The notes under the pieces were generated by a model, which did not search any database, was not told the origin of the DNA, and was given only the letters and a program-made list of their open reading frames with translations. 64,000 bases of DNA from Gordionus sp. m RMFG-2023 (taxonomy: Eukaryota; Nematomorpha; Gordioida; Chordodea; Parachordodidae): the NCBI RefSeq assembly GCF_954871325.1, contig NC_088777.1:38727366-38791365 (forward strand), in the 5' to 3' direction. Position 1 is the first letter of the stretch. Each line of letters starts with the position of its first letter. The translations under genes were made by a program, and so were the position numbers. Shown one piece after another: positions 24,558-38,500 of the stretch.

Positions 24558-25209
24558 TCCTTCAGATTTTGTAGGAAAGGTAGTTCTTAACAATTTTTTC
24601 AACAAAATTTTAGTTGAAAATATCCACCAAAATTTGTTTGATTATAATTTCCTTTATTTTTGAGAATTTCCTTAAATAATAAATCCCCTGATGATCTTTG
24701 AAGCAATAGATAATTAGGAATTATTTTTAATCATGTAATAGGTCGGATATGAAGGCAATTAATGATCTTTTGCCTTAATGCTAGATTTTGTACGTTCTTT
24801 TCTAAAATGTATGGATACTAGTATAGTTTAGCTTGAGCCACCTATAAGTGACCCCAAGACCTATATTTCGATTTTGGTCATAGTAATAGCTAGGTTTAGG
24901 ATGAGAGAAGAGTATTTTGTTTTTTTAATACATTTCATATATTTTATTATTTTATAAGTTAAGTTGTTGAAAGCTAAGGGATATCTAGGGCTTTATTAAC
25001 ATTGTCTATATGGCCATAGAGTGTAGCATCGTCCAAAATTCATGATAAATGCATATATAATATAAACTATAAATGATTTACGCGTGCCGAACCTATTTAG
25101 ATTTTTAACAGGCTTAAAATTTAAAATTTTAAACTCGCCCTTCTTGAAAAATTTCTTGATTGCGATTTTTTAGTGCCAAACGATGATGTGTTATCATTTG
25201 TGCCAAATC
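24558..25209. other. A+T-rich DNA between two hAT elements
   Basis: No gene, repeat or RNA recognised. Confidence 0.4.
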
Positions 25210-25217
25210 TCCTAGGG

Positions 25218-26820
25218 CAAAGTTGTTAAAGTAGCGCGCTATCTTTTTTGGTAGCTATAGCTAATAGCCGCTACTTTTTTAAAATTATTTAATTTTTTAG
25301 CGCGCTACTTTTTTTAAAAGTAGCTAAGTAGCGCGCTACTTCGCTACTTTTAAAAATATAATGAATGTAAGTATAAACATAAAAATTTAAATATAATATC
25401 ATAATTAATTATAATTTATTATTTAATTTTGAAATTTAAATATGTTTTCAATTTTTAATTTATATTTTCAATCTGTGTTAATAATCTAAAATGGCATCGT
25501 CCATGGATATCCAAATCCTTGAAAGTGATTCAGATATGGAAGATTCAATGGAAGAAAATGTACTTAATAGCTCTAATAACGTTTTTCCATTCCCTAAATT
25601 TGAAAAATTTTTTAAAATAAATATTAAAACAAAATCTGGATTCAAATTCATGTGCTTAAAATGTAAAAAAAATATATCATCAAATCAATCGAGTAGCTAT
25701 AACCTGAAGAAACACCTAAAGGTAAATTGTTATTTTTACATTATAATAATATTTATTTTATTAGACTGTTCACGCCAATTGCTATAAGGAAATAGAGAAA
25801 CATATAAAAAATTTTGGTAGAGGAGAATCTTCATTCAAAAAGACAAATACTATCCAAACAAAATTAACGGATAATAAACATGCCAATATTTCACAAAAAT
25901 TGGCTGATAAAGTTATTGTTGATTTTATTATTGACACAGTTCAGCCAGTGTCTTTGGTTGATAATCCATCATTTACTCTGATGATTAAAACTTTATCCCC
26001 TGGCACAACAGTTTATGTCGCCAGACACTTATGAATAAAATAGCCGACAACTTCAAAGTGATGAAAGATGCTCTAATAGTAGAGTTATCAGATATATCTT
26101 ATGTATGTACCATAGCAGATAGTTGGACACATAACAGAAGGTAAAAACTTATTTATATTTATAAATTGATCTGATTAAATAATTTTAGAGCTTATTTGGG
26201 AATCACAGGCCATTGGTTAGACCCTAGGACTTTAAAAAGAAGATCTGTTTTTTGAAATTAAAGATGATTTAATAGAAAATCCAATTGATATTTTTTTTCA
26301 ATCAAAAAATATTGAAATGAATATTTTTGATAATTTTTCATATATTAAAAATTTATATATAAAATTTAATACCCCCTTGCCCTCAAGTGCTAGTGTCGAG
26401 AGATTATTTAGTAAAGCAAAGCTTATACTTTCTGATCGTCGCTCTAGACTTGGGGATGATAATATTGAAATGATATTATTATTAAAATGCAACAAATTAA
26501 AATAAATATTTATTTATATTACTTATTTTTTTATAATCTAAACTAACTATATTTTTATATTTATAAATGTTGATTTTTATATATTATTTATTATACATTT
26601 ACATTATAAGAAAAAAAAATAAAAAAAATTTGTTTCATTTGTTTCTAATTTTTTTTTTATAAAAAGTAGCTTAAAAGTAGCTAAAGCTACTTTTGAAAAA
26701 AAGTAGCTAATAGCGCGCTACTTTTTTTGACAAATAGCGAAAGCGGTAGCGCGCTACTTTTTTTGACAAACAGCTATTACGGTAGCGCGCTACTTTTAAA
26801 AATAGCGTTTAACAACTCTG
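25218..26820 (+). mobile_element. Internally deleted hAT element with GCGCGCTAC ends
   Basis: The perfect 8-bp target duplication TCCTAGGG lies at 25210-25217 and 26821-26828. The left end is CAAAGTTGTTAAAGTAGCGC and the right end, inverted, is CAGAGTTGTTAAACGCTA. Just inside both ends are several copies of GTAGCGCGCTACTTTT (25225-25345 and 26665-26800), which can form hairpins and contrast with the A+T-rich surroundings. At 1.6 kb it has lost the middle of its transposase. Confidence 0.9.
25491..26505 (+). pseudogene. hAT transposase, frameshifted and internally deleted
   Basis: Exon 1 (25491-25721) encodes a BED finger, FMCLKCKKNISSN ... YNLKKHLK. A 43-bp intron (25722-25764) follows, then TVHANCYKEIEKHIKNFG and VDFIIDTVQPVSLVDNPSF. 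The frame shifts near 26025 and continues as NFKVMKDAL ... YVCTIADSWTHNRR. A second intron (26141-26188) leads to AYLGITGHWLDPRTLKR. The catalytic middle is then missing. The C-terminus resumes as SSASVERLFSKAKLILSDR ... MILLLKCNKLK, ending at 26505. The copy cannot make active enzyme. Confidence 0.85.
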
Positions 26821-26864
26821 TCCTAGGGTTATATCAAAATTAATTTATACATATTGTCAATCAC

Positions 26865-27240
26865 GGTATAACTAAACTAAGAATTAGCAGGTAAACTGAG
26901 AATGGACAGGTAAACTCAGAATAGACAGGTAAAATTTATTTTTATTTTATAGCCTATTAATTTTATTTTAAAAATATAAATAAATTTTTTTATTATGTAA
27001 ATCAAATTTATCCAAAATTAATTTTATCAAAATAAATAAAATAGAATATAGAAGAAATTGTAGTCCATAAATTTAAAATATGTATAGAACAGATATGTTA
27101 CATAGAAAATATAACATCCATAATAAATTTTAAAAATCATAAATATATTTCCGTTAGATGGCGTAATATATTAAAAATTTAGTTTTTAATTAAAAAAAAG
27201 GAATAATAGGAGTATAATTCTTTACTTTAAATTAATTTAT
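26865..27240 (+). repeat. Left terminal inverted repeat of the satellite element
   Basis: Matches the reverse complement of 40640-40994. Shared landmarks are AATGGACAGGTAAA, TGTATAGAACAGAT, TAACATCCATAATAAATTT, ATATATTTCCGTTAGATG and TTTGGTACAAGCTATATAA. The left copy carries three spaced copies of ACAGGTAAA or GCAGGTAAA near its tip; the right carries about two. Confidence 0.8.
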
Positions 27241-27730
27241 TTGGTACAAGCTATATAATCATAAAATGAAAAAAATTTTAAGTTTCCGTCATTATTTTTT
27301 GAGTTATGATGTCAATTCTCAGTTTAGTCAAAATTTTTTAGATTTTTGGAATTTAAAAATATTTTATTTCTTTTACTCATTTTGTGTAAACTTACTCATA
27401 TAAACATAAAATGAAAAAAAAATTAAGTGTCCGTCATTATTTTATGAGTTATGATGTCAAATCTCAGTATAGTCAAAATTTTATGAGTTATGATGTCAAA
27501 TCTCAGTATAGTCAAAATTTTAGATATTTGCGATTTTAAAAATATTTTATTTTTTGACTGATTATGTGTAAACTAACTCATATGAACATAAAATGAAAAA
27601 AATTTAAGTTTCCGTCATTTTATTTTGAGTTATGATGTCAAATCTCATGTTTAGTCAAAATTTTTTAGATATTTGGGATTATAAAAATATATATATATAT
27701 TTTTTTCATAAATAAATGCAATAATTTATA
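27240..27730 (-). repeat. 146-bp satellite, left arm
   Basis: About three monomers oriented opposite to the large right-hand array (AAGTTTCCGTCATTATTTT, GTTATGATGTCAATTCTCAG, GTGTAAACTAACTCATAT). A second block of about 2.5 monomers in the same orientation is at 28360-28740, inside the centre of the element. Confidence 0.8.
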
Positions 27731-27734
27731 GTTG

Positions 27735-27880
27735 TTATTGAATGGAAAACTAGTTTACTTCAGTTAAAATTTAGGGACCCTTAAAAAAGCCTTTGGGTAT
27801 TCTTTGGTCTTAAAAAAGACCGTTGGGTATTTATGTCATAAATAAGTCTAACAAACGTTTTAATAAAAGACTAAGGCTAA
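27735..27880 (+). repeat. CCGTTGGGTAT minisatellite, left inner arm
   Basis: Two to three units of the form AAAAAAGACCGTTGGGTATT with TTTATGTCATAAA. The reverse complement with four units is at 29340-29510, flanked in both places by ACTAGTTTACTTCAGTTAAAA-like sequence, so this is the innermost part of the inverted arms. From 27881 to 28360 nothing is recognised. Confidence 0.7.
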
Positions 27881-28736
27881 CGAATTTTTTTCTTATTCAT
27901 TCATTTTTTTATTATTTTGTATCTTGGGTAAATTAGGATACAAAGGGTCGAACAATTCATTTTTTCTTCATACCTACAAATGTTTTTGTATGAATCTGGT
28001 TCCGGTCAAATTTAATTATTAATTTAGTTTAGATTAAACGACTTACAAAATTATGTTGCACACCTGTGGTTTTTAAATAAATTTAGTTGATAAATTAAAC
28101 GGAAGTGGGACTTCAAGTACAAATTTCAAAGTTTTAAAAAGATAATTATTATAAAATTAGTAAATATGTAATGTATATTACATTACATAAAACGGTACTC
28201 GAAATATCTTACATAATATTTTATTCACCATTGTAAAAATGTTGTTTACAGATATGTTAAAAAGTTATTATAATATTATAATTATCTATCTCAAAAGAAT
28301 ATATATAAAGGTAAAAAAAACTATTATTTATTCATACATAAATTCTCAACATATAAGGTAAAATTTTTTTTAGATTTTGGGATTTGAAAAATATTTTATT
28401 TTTTAAACTCATTTTATGTAAACTAACTTATATAAACATAAAATGAAAAAAAATTTAAGTTTCCATCATTATTTTTTGAGTTATGATGTCAATTCTCAGT
28501 TTAGTCAAATTTTTTTATATTTTTGGGATTTTAAAAATATTTTATTTTTTTTGACTCATTTTGTGTAAACTAACTTTTATAAAGATAAAATGAAAAAAAA
28601 TTTAAGTTTCCATCATTATTTTTTGAGTTATGATGTCAATTCTCAGTTTAGTAAAAAAAAATTTATATTTTTAAGATTTTAAAAATATTTTATTTTTTTG
28701 ACTCATTTTATGTAAACTAACTTATATAAACATAGA

Positions 28737-29033
28737 ATGAAAAAAAATTTAAAAATGAATGATATATTTTTAATACAGGAAAAAGACTTCGAGAGAGCCA
28801 TATGTGGGTTGGGTCCTTATTATTTAACAAAGGCATTAAATATATCATCCATGCATCAGAGCTGGGCTGAGATGACAGATGCTGAACATAATGTAATTCT
28901 GTTGATACTAAAAGAAAATAGTAATGGAAAACTAATTACCTCAACATGTGGTCAATTAGCTATAGTGAAATCTTTAGGATCAAAAAAATCTAATCAAGCC
29001 AAAAGAGCCAAAGCGGAAAGAACAAAACAATAA
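28737..29033 (+). CDS. Hypothetical protein, sole non-repeat frame in the satellite element
   Basis: 98 codons, ending in TAA. The first residues (MKKNLKMN) are encoded by the end of a satellite monomer. A splice acceptor-like TTTTTAATACAG precedes codon 15, so the true coding segment may be an exon starting at 28779: EKDFERAICGLGPYYLTKAL and then ISSMHQSWAEMTD ... ILLILKENSNGK, with a basic tail rich in K, A and R. I do not recognise the family. Codon use is less A+T-biased than the surroundings (GCC, GAG, TGG codons), which supports real or recent coding. It could be a captured host exon or a terminal exon of a lost element protein. Confidence 0.4.
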   Translation: MKKNLKMNDIFLIQEKDFERAICGLGPYYLTKALNISSMHQSWAEMTDAEHNVILLILKENSNGKLITSTCGQLAIVKSLGSKKSNQAKRAKAERTKQ

Positions 29034-29339
29034 GGCCATAGATTTATTTGTTTTTATAAGAAATAATTAAGTTCCAACAATTAATATACAAATAATTAAT
29101 TAAATAATTCTCCCTATATTTAAAAAATAATTTATATATTTTTAACAATTATCGATCCTCTTGGCTTTTATAAAATTAATATATGTAAGTAAAATTATGT
29201 GCAAGAAAGAACCTTTTTATATTCTTATGAAACTTTATAATGAGTTTCCATTTATCTTAATTTGTCTTTATAAAATTATATTTAATAAGATTTGAGGAAA
29301 ATTGCTATTTCTAATTGGTTTAAAGAATGTATGTTATTT

Positions 29340-29510
29340 ACTATTTAAATCTTTATTTATAACAAACGTCTTTTTTAAGACATAAATACCCAACGGTCTT
29401 TTTTATGACCATTAGTACCCAACGGTCTTTTTTAAGACCAACGAATACCCAACGGCCCTTTTAAGGGCCCCTAAATTTTAATTGAAGTAAATTAGTTTTA
29501 CATTCAGGTC
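29340..29510 (-). repeat. CCGTTGGGTAT minisatellite, right inner arm
   Basis: Four units in the form AATACCCAACGGTCTTTTTT, inverted with respect to 27735-27880. The stretch 29034-29339 shows no feature. Confidence 0.7.
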
Positions 29511-32500
29511 ATAACTCAAAATATAATGACGGAAACTTAAATTTTTTTTTCATTTTATGTTTATATGAGTATGTTTACACAAAATGAGTAAAAAAATATA
29601 AATATATTTAAAATCCCAAAAATCTAAAAAATTTTGACTTAACTGAGAATTGATATCATAACTCAGAAAATAATGACGGAAACTTAAATATTTTTCATTT
29701 TATATTTATATGAGTAGGTTTACACAAAATGTGTCATAAAAATAAAATATTTTTAAAATCCCAAAAATCTAAAATATTTTGACTAAACTGAGAATTGACA
29801 TCATAAACTCAAAAAATAATGACGGAAACTTCATTTTATGTTTATATGAGTAAGTTTACACAAAATGAGTAAAAAAATAAAATAAAATCCCATAAATCTA
29901 AAAAAAACTGAGCTTTGACATCATAACTCAAAAAATAATGACTAAAACTTAAATTATTTTTCATTTAATGTTTATATGAGTAAGTGTACACAAAATGAGT
30001 CTTATAAATAAAATATTTTTAAAATCACAAAAATCTAAAAAATTTTGATTAAACTGAGAATTGACATCATAACTCAAAAAATAATGACAGAAACTTAAAT
30101 TTTTTTTCATTTTATGTTTAAATGAGTAGGTTTACACGAAATTAGTCAAAAAAATAAAATATTTTTAAAATCCCAAAAATCTAAAAAATTCTGACTAAAC
30201 TGAGAATTCACATCATAACTCAAAAAATAATTACGGAAACTTAATTTTTTCATTTTATGTTTATATGAGTAAGTTTACACAAAATGAGTCAAAAAAATAA
30301 AATATTTTTAAAATCCCAAAAATCTAAAAAATTTTGACTAAATTGAGAATTGACATTATAACTCAAAATATAATGACGGAAACTTAAATTTTTTTTTCAT
30401 TTTATGTTTATATGAGTATGTTTACACAAAATGAGTAAAAAAATATAAATATATTTAAAATCCCAAAAATCTAAAAAATTTTGACTTAACTGAGAATTGA
30501 TATCATAACTCAGAAAATAATGACGGAAACTTAAATATTTTTCATTTTATATTTATATGAGTAGGTTTACACAAAATGTGTCATAAAAATAAAATATTTT
30601 TAAAATCCCAAAAATCTAAAATATTTTGACTAAACTGAGAATTGACATCATAAACTCAAAAAATAATGACGGAAACTTAATTTTTTTCATTTTATGTTTA
30701 TATGAGTAAGTTTACACAAAATGAGTAAAAAAATAAAATAAAATCCCATAAATCTAAAAAAAACTGAGCTTTGACATCATAACTCAAAAAATAATGACTA
30801 AAACTTAAATTATTTTTCATTTAATGTTTATATGAGTAAGTGTACACAAAATGAGTCTTATAAATAAAATATTTTTAAAATCACAAAAATCTAAAAAATT
30901 TTGATTAAACTGAGAATTGACATCATAACTCAAAAAATAATGACAGAAACTTAAATTTTTTTTCATTTTATGTTTAAATGAGTAGGTTTACACGAAATTA
31001 GTCAAAAAAATAAAATATTTTTAAAATCCTAAAAATCTAAAAAATTCTGACTAAACTGAGAATTCACATCATAACTCAAAAAATAATTACGGAAACTTAA
31101 TTTTTTCATTTTATGTTTATATGAGTAAGTTTACACAAAATGAGTCAAAAAAATAAAATATTTTTAAAATCCCAAAAATCTAAAAAATTTTGACTAAACT
31201 GAGAATTGACATTATAACTCAAAATATAATGACGGAAACTTAAATTTTTTTTTCATTTTATGTTTATATGAGTATGTTTACATAAAATGAGTAAAAAAAT
31301 ATAAATATATTTAAAATCCCAAAAATCTAAAAAATTTTGACTTAACTGAGAATTGATATCATAACTCAGAAAATAATGACGGAAACTTAAATATTTTTCA
31401 TTTTATATTTATATGAGTAGGTTTACACAAAATGTGTCATAAAAATAAAATATTTTTAAAATCCCAAAAATCTAAAATATTTTGACTAAACTGAGAATTG
31501 ACATCATAAACTCAAAAAATAATGACGGAAACTTAATTTTTTTCATTTTATGTTTATATGAGTAAGTTTACACAAAATGAGTAAAAAAATAAAATAAAAT
31601 CCCATAAATCTAAAAAAAACTGAGCTTTGACATCATAACTCAAAAAATAATGACTAAAACTTAAATTATTTTTCATTTAATGTTTATATGAGTAAGTGTA
31701 CACAAAATGAGTCTTATAAATAAAATATTTTTAAAATCACAAAAATCTAAAAAATTTTGATTAAACTGAGAATTGACATCATAACTCAAAAAATAATGAC
31801 AGAAACTTAAATTTTTTTTCATTTTATGTTTAAATGAGTAGGTTTACACGAAATTAGTCAAAAAAATAAAATATTTTTAAAATCCTAAAAATCTAAAAAA
31901 TTCTGACTAATTCACATCATAACTCAAAAAATAATTACGGAAACTTAATTTTTTCATTTTATGTTTATATGAGTAAGTTTACACAAAATGAGTCAAAAAA
32001 ATAAAATATTTTTAAAATCCCAAAAATCTAAAAAATTTTGACTAAACTGAGAATTGACATTATAATTCAAAATATAATGACGGAAACTTAAATTTTTTTT
32101 TCATTTTATGTTTATATGAGTATGTTTACACAAAATGAGTAAAAAAATATAAATATATTTAAAATCCCAAAAATCTAAAAAATTTTGACTTAACTGAGAA
32201 TTGATATCATAACTCAGAAAATAATGACGGAAACTTAAATATTTTTCATTTTATATTTATATGAGTAGGTTTACACAAAATGTGTCATAAAAATAAAATA
32301 TTTTTAAAATCCCAAAAATCTAAAATATTTTGACTAAACTGAGAATTGACATCATAAACTCAAAAAATAATGACGGAAACTTAATTTTTTCATTTTATGT
32401 TTATATGAGTAAGTTTACACAAAATGAGTAAAAAAATAAAATAAAATCCCATAAATCTAAAAAAAACTGAGCTTTGACATCATAACTCAAAAAATAATGA

Positions 32501-35500
32501 CTAAAACTTAAATTATTTTTCATTTAATGTTTATATGAGTAAGTGTACACAAAATGAGTCTTATAAATAAAATATTTTTAAAATCACAAAAATCTAAAAA
32601 ATTTTGATTAAACTGAGAATTGACATCATAACTCAAAAAATAATGACAGAAACTTAAATTTTTTTTCATTTTATGTTTAAATGAGTAGGTTTACACAAAA
32701 TTAGTCAAAAAAATAAAATATTTTTAAAATCCCAAAAATCTAAAAAATTTTGACTTAACTGAGAATTGATATCATAACTCAGAAAATAATGACGGAAACT
32801 TAAATATTTTTCATTTTATATTTATATGAGTAGGTTTACACAAAATGTGTCATAAAAATAAAATATTTTTAAAATCACAAAAATCTAAAATATTTTGACT
32901 AAACTGAGAATTGACATCATAAACTCAAAAAATAATGACGGAAACTTAATTTTTTTCATTTTATGTTTATATGAGTAAGTTTACACAAAATGAGCCAAAA
33001 AAATAAAATATTTTTAAAATCCCAAAAATCTAAAATATTTTGACTAAACTGAGAATTCACATCATAACTCAAAAAATAATTACGGAAACTTAATTTTTTC
33101 ATTTTATGTTTATATGAGTAAGTTTACACAAAATGAGTCAAAAAAATAAAATATTTTTAAAATCCCAAAAATCTAAAAAATTTTGACTAAACTGAGACAT
33201 TATAACTCAAAATATAATGACGGAAACTTAAATTTTTTTTTCATTTTATGTTTATATGAGTATGTTTACACAAAATGAGTAAAAAAATATAAATATATTT
33301 AAAATCCCAAAAATCTAAAAAATTTTGACTTAACTGAGAATTGATATCATAACTCAGAAAATAATGACGGAAACTTAAATATTTTTCATTTTATATTTAT
33401 ATGAGTAGGTTTACACAAAATTAGTCAAAAAAATAAAATATTTTTAAAATCCCAAAAATCTAAAATATTTTGACTAAACTGAGAATTGACATCATAAACT
33501 CAAAAAATAATGACGGAAACTTAATTTTTTTCATTTTATGTTTATATGAGTAAGTTTACACAAAATGAGTAAAAAAATAAAATAAAATCCCATAAATCTA
33601 AAAAAAACTGAGCTTTGACATCATAACTCAAAAAATAATGACTAAAACTTAAATTATTTTTCATTTAATGTTTATATGAGTAAGTGTACACAAAATGAGT
33701 CTTATAAATAAAATATTTTTAAAATCACAAAAATCTAAAAAATTTTGATTAAACTGAGAATTGACATCATAACTCAAAAAATAATGACAGAAACTTAAAT
33801 TTTTTTTCATTTTATGTTTAAATGAGTAGGTTTACACAAAATTAGTCAAAAAAATAAAATATTTTTAAAATCCCAAAAATCTAAAAAATTCTGACTAAAC
33901 TGAGAATTGACATCATACCTCAAAAGATAATGACGGAAACTTAAATTTTATTTCATTTTATGTTTATATGAGTAGGTTTACACAAAATGAGTTAATAAAT
34001 AAAATATTTTTAAAATCCCAAAAATCAAAAAAATTTTGACTAAACTGAGAATTGACATTATAACTCAAATAATAATGACGGAAACTTAATTGTTTTTTCA
34101 TTTTATGTTTATATGAGTAAGTTTACACAAAATGAGTCAAAAAATATAAATTTATTTAAAATCCCAAAAATCTAAAAAATTTTGACTTAACTGAGAATTG
34201 ATATCATAACTCAGAAAATAATGACGGAAACTTAAATTTTTTTCATTTTATATTTATATGAGTAGGTTTACACAAAATGTGTCATAAAAATAAAATATTT
34301 TTAAAATCCCAAAAATCTAAAATATTTTGACTAAACTGAGAATTGACATCATAAACTCAAAAAATAATGACGGAAACTTAATTTTTTTCATTTTATGTTT
34401 ATATGAGTAGGTTTACACAAAATGAGTCAAAAAAATAAAATATTTTTAAAATCCCAAAAATCTAAAAAAACTGAGCATTGACATCATAACTCAGAAAATA
34501 ATGACTAAAACTTAAATTATTTTTCATTTAATGTTTATATGAGTAAGTTTACACAAAATGAGTCTAAAAAATAAAATATTTTTAAAGTCCCAAAAATCTA
34601 AAAAATTTTGATTAAACTGAGAATTGACATCATAACTCAAAAAATAATGACGGAAACTTAAATTTTTTTTCATTTTATGTTTTAAATGATTAGGTTTACA
34701 CAAAATTAGTCAAAAAAATAAAATATTTTTATAATCCCAAAAATCTAAAAAATTTTGACTAAACTGAGAATTGACATCATAACTCAAAAAATAATGACAT
34801 TTTTTTTTCATTTTAGGTTTATATGATTGTTTACACAAAATGAGTAAAAATATAAAATATTTTTAAAATCCCAAAAATCTAAAAAATTTTGACTAAAGAA
34901 TTTACATCATACCTCAAAAAATAATGACGGAAACTTAAATTTTATTTCATTTTATGTTTATATGAGTAGGTTTACACAAAATGAGTCAAAAAATAAAATA
35001 TTTTTATAATCCCAAAAATCTAAAAATTTTTGACTAAACTGAGAATTGACATCATAACTCAAAAAATAATGACATTTTTTTTTCATTTTAGGTTTATATG
35101 AGTGTGTTTACACAAAATGAATAAAAATATAAAATATTTTTAAAATACCAAAAATCTAAAAATTTTTGACTAAACTGAGAATTGACATCATACCTCAAAA
35201 GATAATGACGGAAACTTAAATTTTATTTCATTTTATGTTTATATGAGTGTGTTTACACAAAATGAGTAAAAATATAAAATATTTTTAAAATCCCAAAAAT
35301 CTAAAAAATTTTGACTAAACTGAGAATTGACATCATACCTCAAAAGATAATGACGGAAACTTAAATTTTATTTCATTTTATGTTTATATGAGTAGGTTTA
35401 CACAAAATGAGTCAAAAAATAAAATATTTTTAAAATCTCAAAAATCTAAAATTTTTTGACTAAACTGAGAATTGACATCATAACTCAAAAAATAATGACG

Positions 35501-38500
35501 GAAACTTAAATTTTTTTTCATTTTATGTTTATATGAGTATGTTTACACAAAATGAGTAAAAAAATATAAATATATTTAAAATCCCAAAAATCTAAAAAAT
35601 TTTGACTTAACTGAGAATTGATATCATAACTCAGAAAATAATGACGGAAACTTAAATATTTTTCATTTTATATTTATATGAGTAGGTTTACACAAAATGT
35701 GTCATAAAAATAAAATATTTTTAAAATCACAAAAATCTAAAATATTTTGACTAAACTGAGAATTGACATCATAAACTCAAAAAATAATGACGGAAACTTA
35801 ATTTTTTTCATTTTATGTTTATATGAGTAAGTTTACACAAAATGAGCCAAAAAAATAAAATATTTTTAAAATCCCAAAAATCTAAAAAATTTTGACTAAA
35901 CTGAGAATTGACATTATAACTCAAAATATAATGACGGAAACTTATATTTTTTTTTCATTTTATGTTTATATGATTATGTTTACACAAAATGAGTAAAAAA
36001 ATATAAATATATTTAAAATCCCAAAAATCTAAAAAATTTTGACTTAACTGAGAATTGATATCATAACTCAGAAAATAATGACGGAAACTTAAATATTTTT
36101 CATTTTATATTTATATGAGTAGGTTTACACAAAATGTGTCATAAAAATAAAATATTTTTAAAATCCCAAAAATCTAAAATATTTTGACTAAACAGAGAAT
36201 TGACATCATAAACTCAAAAAATAATGACGGAAACTTAATTTTTTTCATTTTATGTTTATATGAGTAAGTTTACACAAAATGAGTAAAAAAATAAAATAAA
36301 ATCCCATAAATCTAAAAAAAACTGAGCTTTGACATCATAACTCAAAAAATAATGACTAAAACTTAAATTATTTTTCATTTAATGTTTATATGAGTAAGTG
36401 TACACAAAATGAGTCTTATAAATAAAATATTTTTAAAATCACAAAAATCTAAAAAATTTTGATTAAACTGAGAATTGACATCATAACTCAAAAAATAATG
36501 ACAGAAACTTAAATTTTTTTTCATTTTATGTTTAAATGAGTAGGTTTACACGAAATTAGTCAAAAAAATAAAATATTTTTAAAATCCTAAAAATCTAAAA
36601 AATTCTGACTAATTCACATCATAACTCAAAAAATAATTACGGAAACTTAATTTTTTCATTTTATGTTTATATGAGTAAGTTTACACAAAATGAGTCAAAA
36701 AAATAAAATATTTTTAAAATCCCAAAAATCTAAAAAATTTTGACTAAACTGAGAATTGACATTATAACTCAAAATATAATGACGGAAACTTTAATTTTTT
36801 TTTCATTTTATGTTTATATGAGTATGTTTACACAAAATGAGTAAAAAAATATAAATATATTTAAAATCCCAAAAATCTAAAAAATTTTGACTTAACTGAG
36901 AATTGATATCATAACTCAGAAAATAATGACGGAAACTTAAATATTTTTCATTTTATATTTATATGAGTAGGTTTACACAAAATGTGTCATAAAAATAAAA
37001 TATTTTTAAAATCCCAAAAATCTAAAATATTTTGACTAAACTGAGAATTGACATCATAAACTCAAAAAATAATGACGGAAACTTAATTTTTTTCATTTTA
37101 TGTTTATATGAGTAAGTTTACACAAAATGAGTAAAAAAATAAAATAAAATCCCATAAATCTAAAAAAAACTGAGCTTTGACATCATAACTCAAAAAATAA
37201 TGACTAAAACTTAAATTATTTTTCATTTAATGTTTATATGAGTAAGTGTACACAAAATGAGTCTTATAAATAAAATATTTTTAAAATCACAAAAATCTAA
37301 AAAATTTTGATTAAACTGAGAATTGACATCATAACTCAAAAAATAATGACAGAAACTTAAATTTTTTTTCATTTTATGTTTAAATGAGTAGGTTTACACG
37401 AAATTAGTCAAAAAAATAAAATATTTTTAAAATCCCAAAAATCTAAAAAATTCTGACTAAACTGAGAATTCACATCATAACTCAAAAAATAATTACGGAA
37501 ACTTAATTTTTTCATTTTATGTTTATATGAGTAAGTTTACACAAAATGAGTCAAAAAAATAAAATATTTTTAAAATCCCAAAAATCTAAAAAATTTTGAC
37601 TAAACTGAGACATTATAACTCAAAATATAATGACGGAAACTTAAATTTTTTTTTCATTTTATGTTTATATGAGTATGTTTACACAAAATGAGTAAAAAAA
37701 TATAAATATATTTAAAATCCCAAAAATCTAAAAAATTTTGACTTAACTGAGAATTGATATCATAACTCAGAAAATAATGACGGAAACTTAAATATTTTTC
37801 ATTTTATATTTATATGAGTAGGTTTACACAAAATTAGTCAAAAAAATAAAATATTTTTAAAATCCCAAAAATCTAAAAAATTCTGACTAAACTGAGAATT
37901 GACATCATACCTCAAAAGATAATAACGGAAACTTAAATTTTATTTCATTTTATGTTTATATGAGTAGGTTTACACAAAATGAGTTAATAAATAAAATATT
38001 TTTAAAATCCCAAAAATCAAAAAAATTTTGACTAAACTGAGAATTGACATTATAACTCAAATAATAATGACGGAAACTTAATTGTTTTTTCATTTTATGT
38101 TTATATGAGTAAGTTTACACAAAATGAGTCAAAAAATATAAATATATTTAAAATCCCAAAAATCTAAAAAATTTTGACTTAACTGAGAATTGATATCATA
38201 ACTCAGAAAATAATGACGGAAACTTAAATTTTTTTCATTTTATATTTATATGAGTAGGTTTACACAAAATGTGTCATAAAAATAAAATATTTTTAAAATC
38301 CCAAAAATCTAAAATATTTTGAAAACTGAGAATTGACATCATAAACTCAAAAAATAATGACGGAAACTTAATTTTTTTCATTTTATGTTTATATGAGTAG
38401 GTTTACACAAAATGAGTCAAAAAAATAAAATATTTTTAAAATCCCAAAAATCTAAAAAAACTGAGCATTGACATCATAACTCAGAAAATAATGACTAAAA

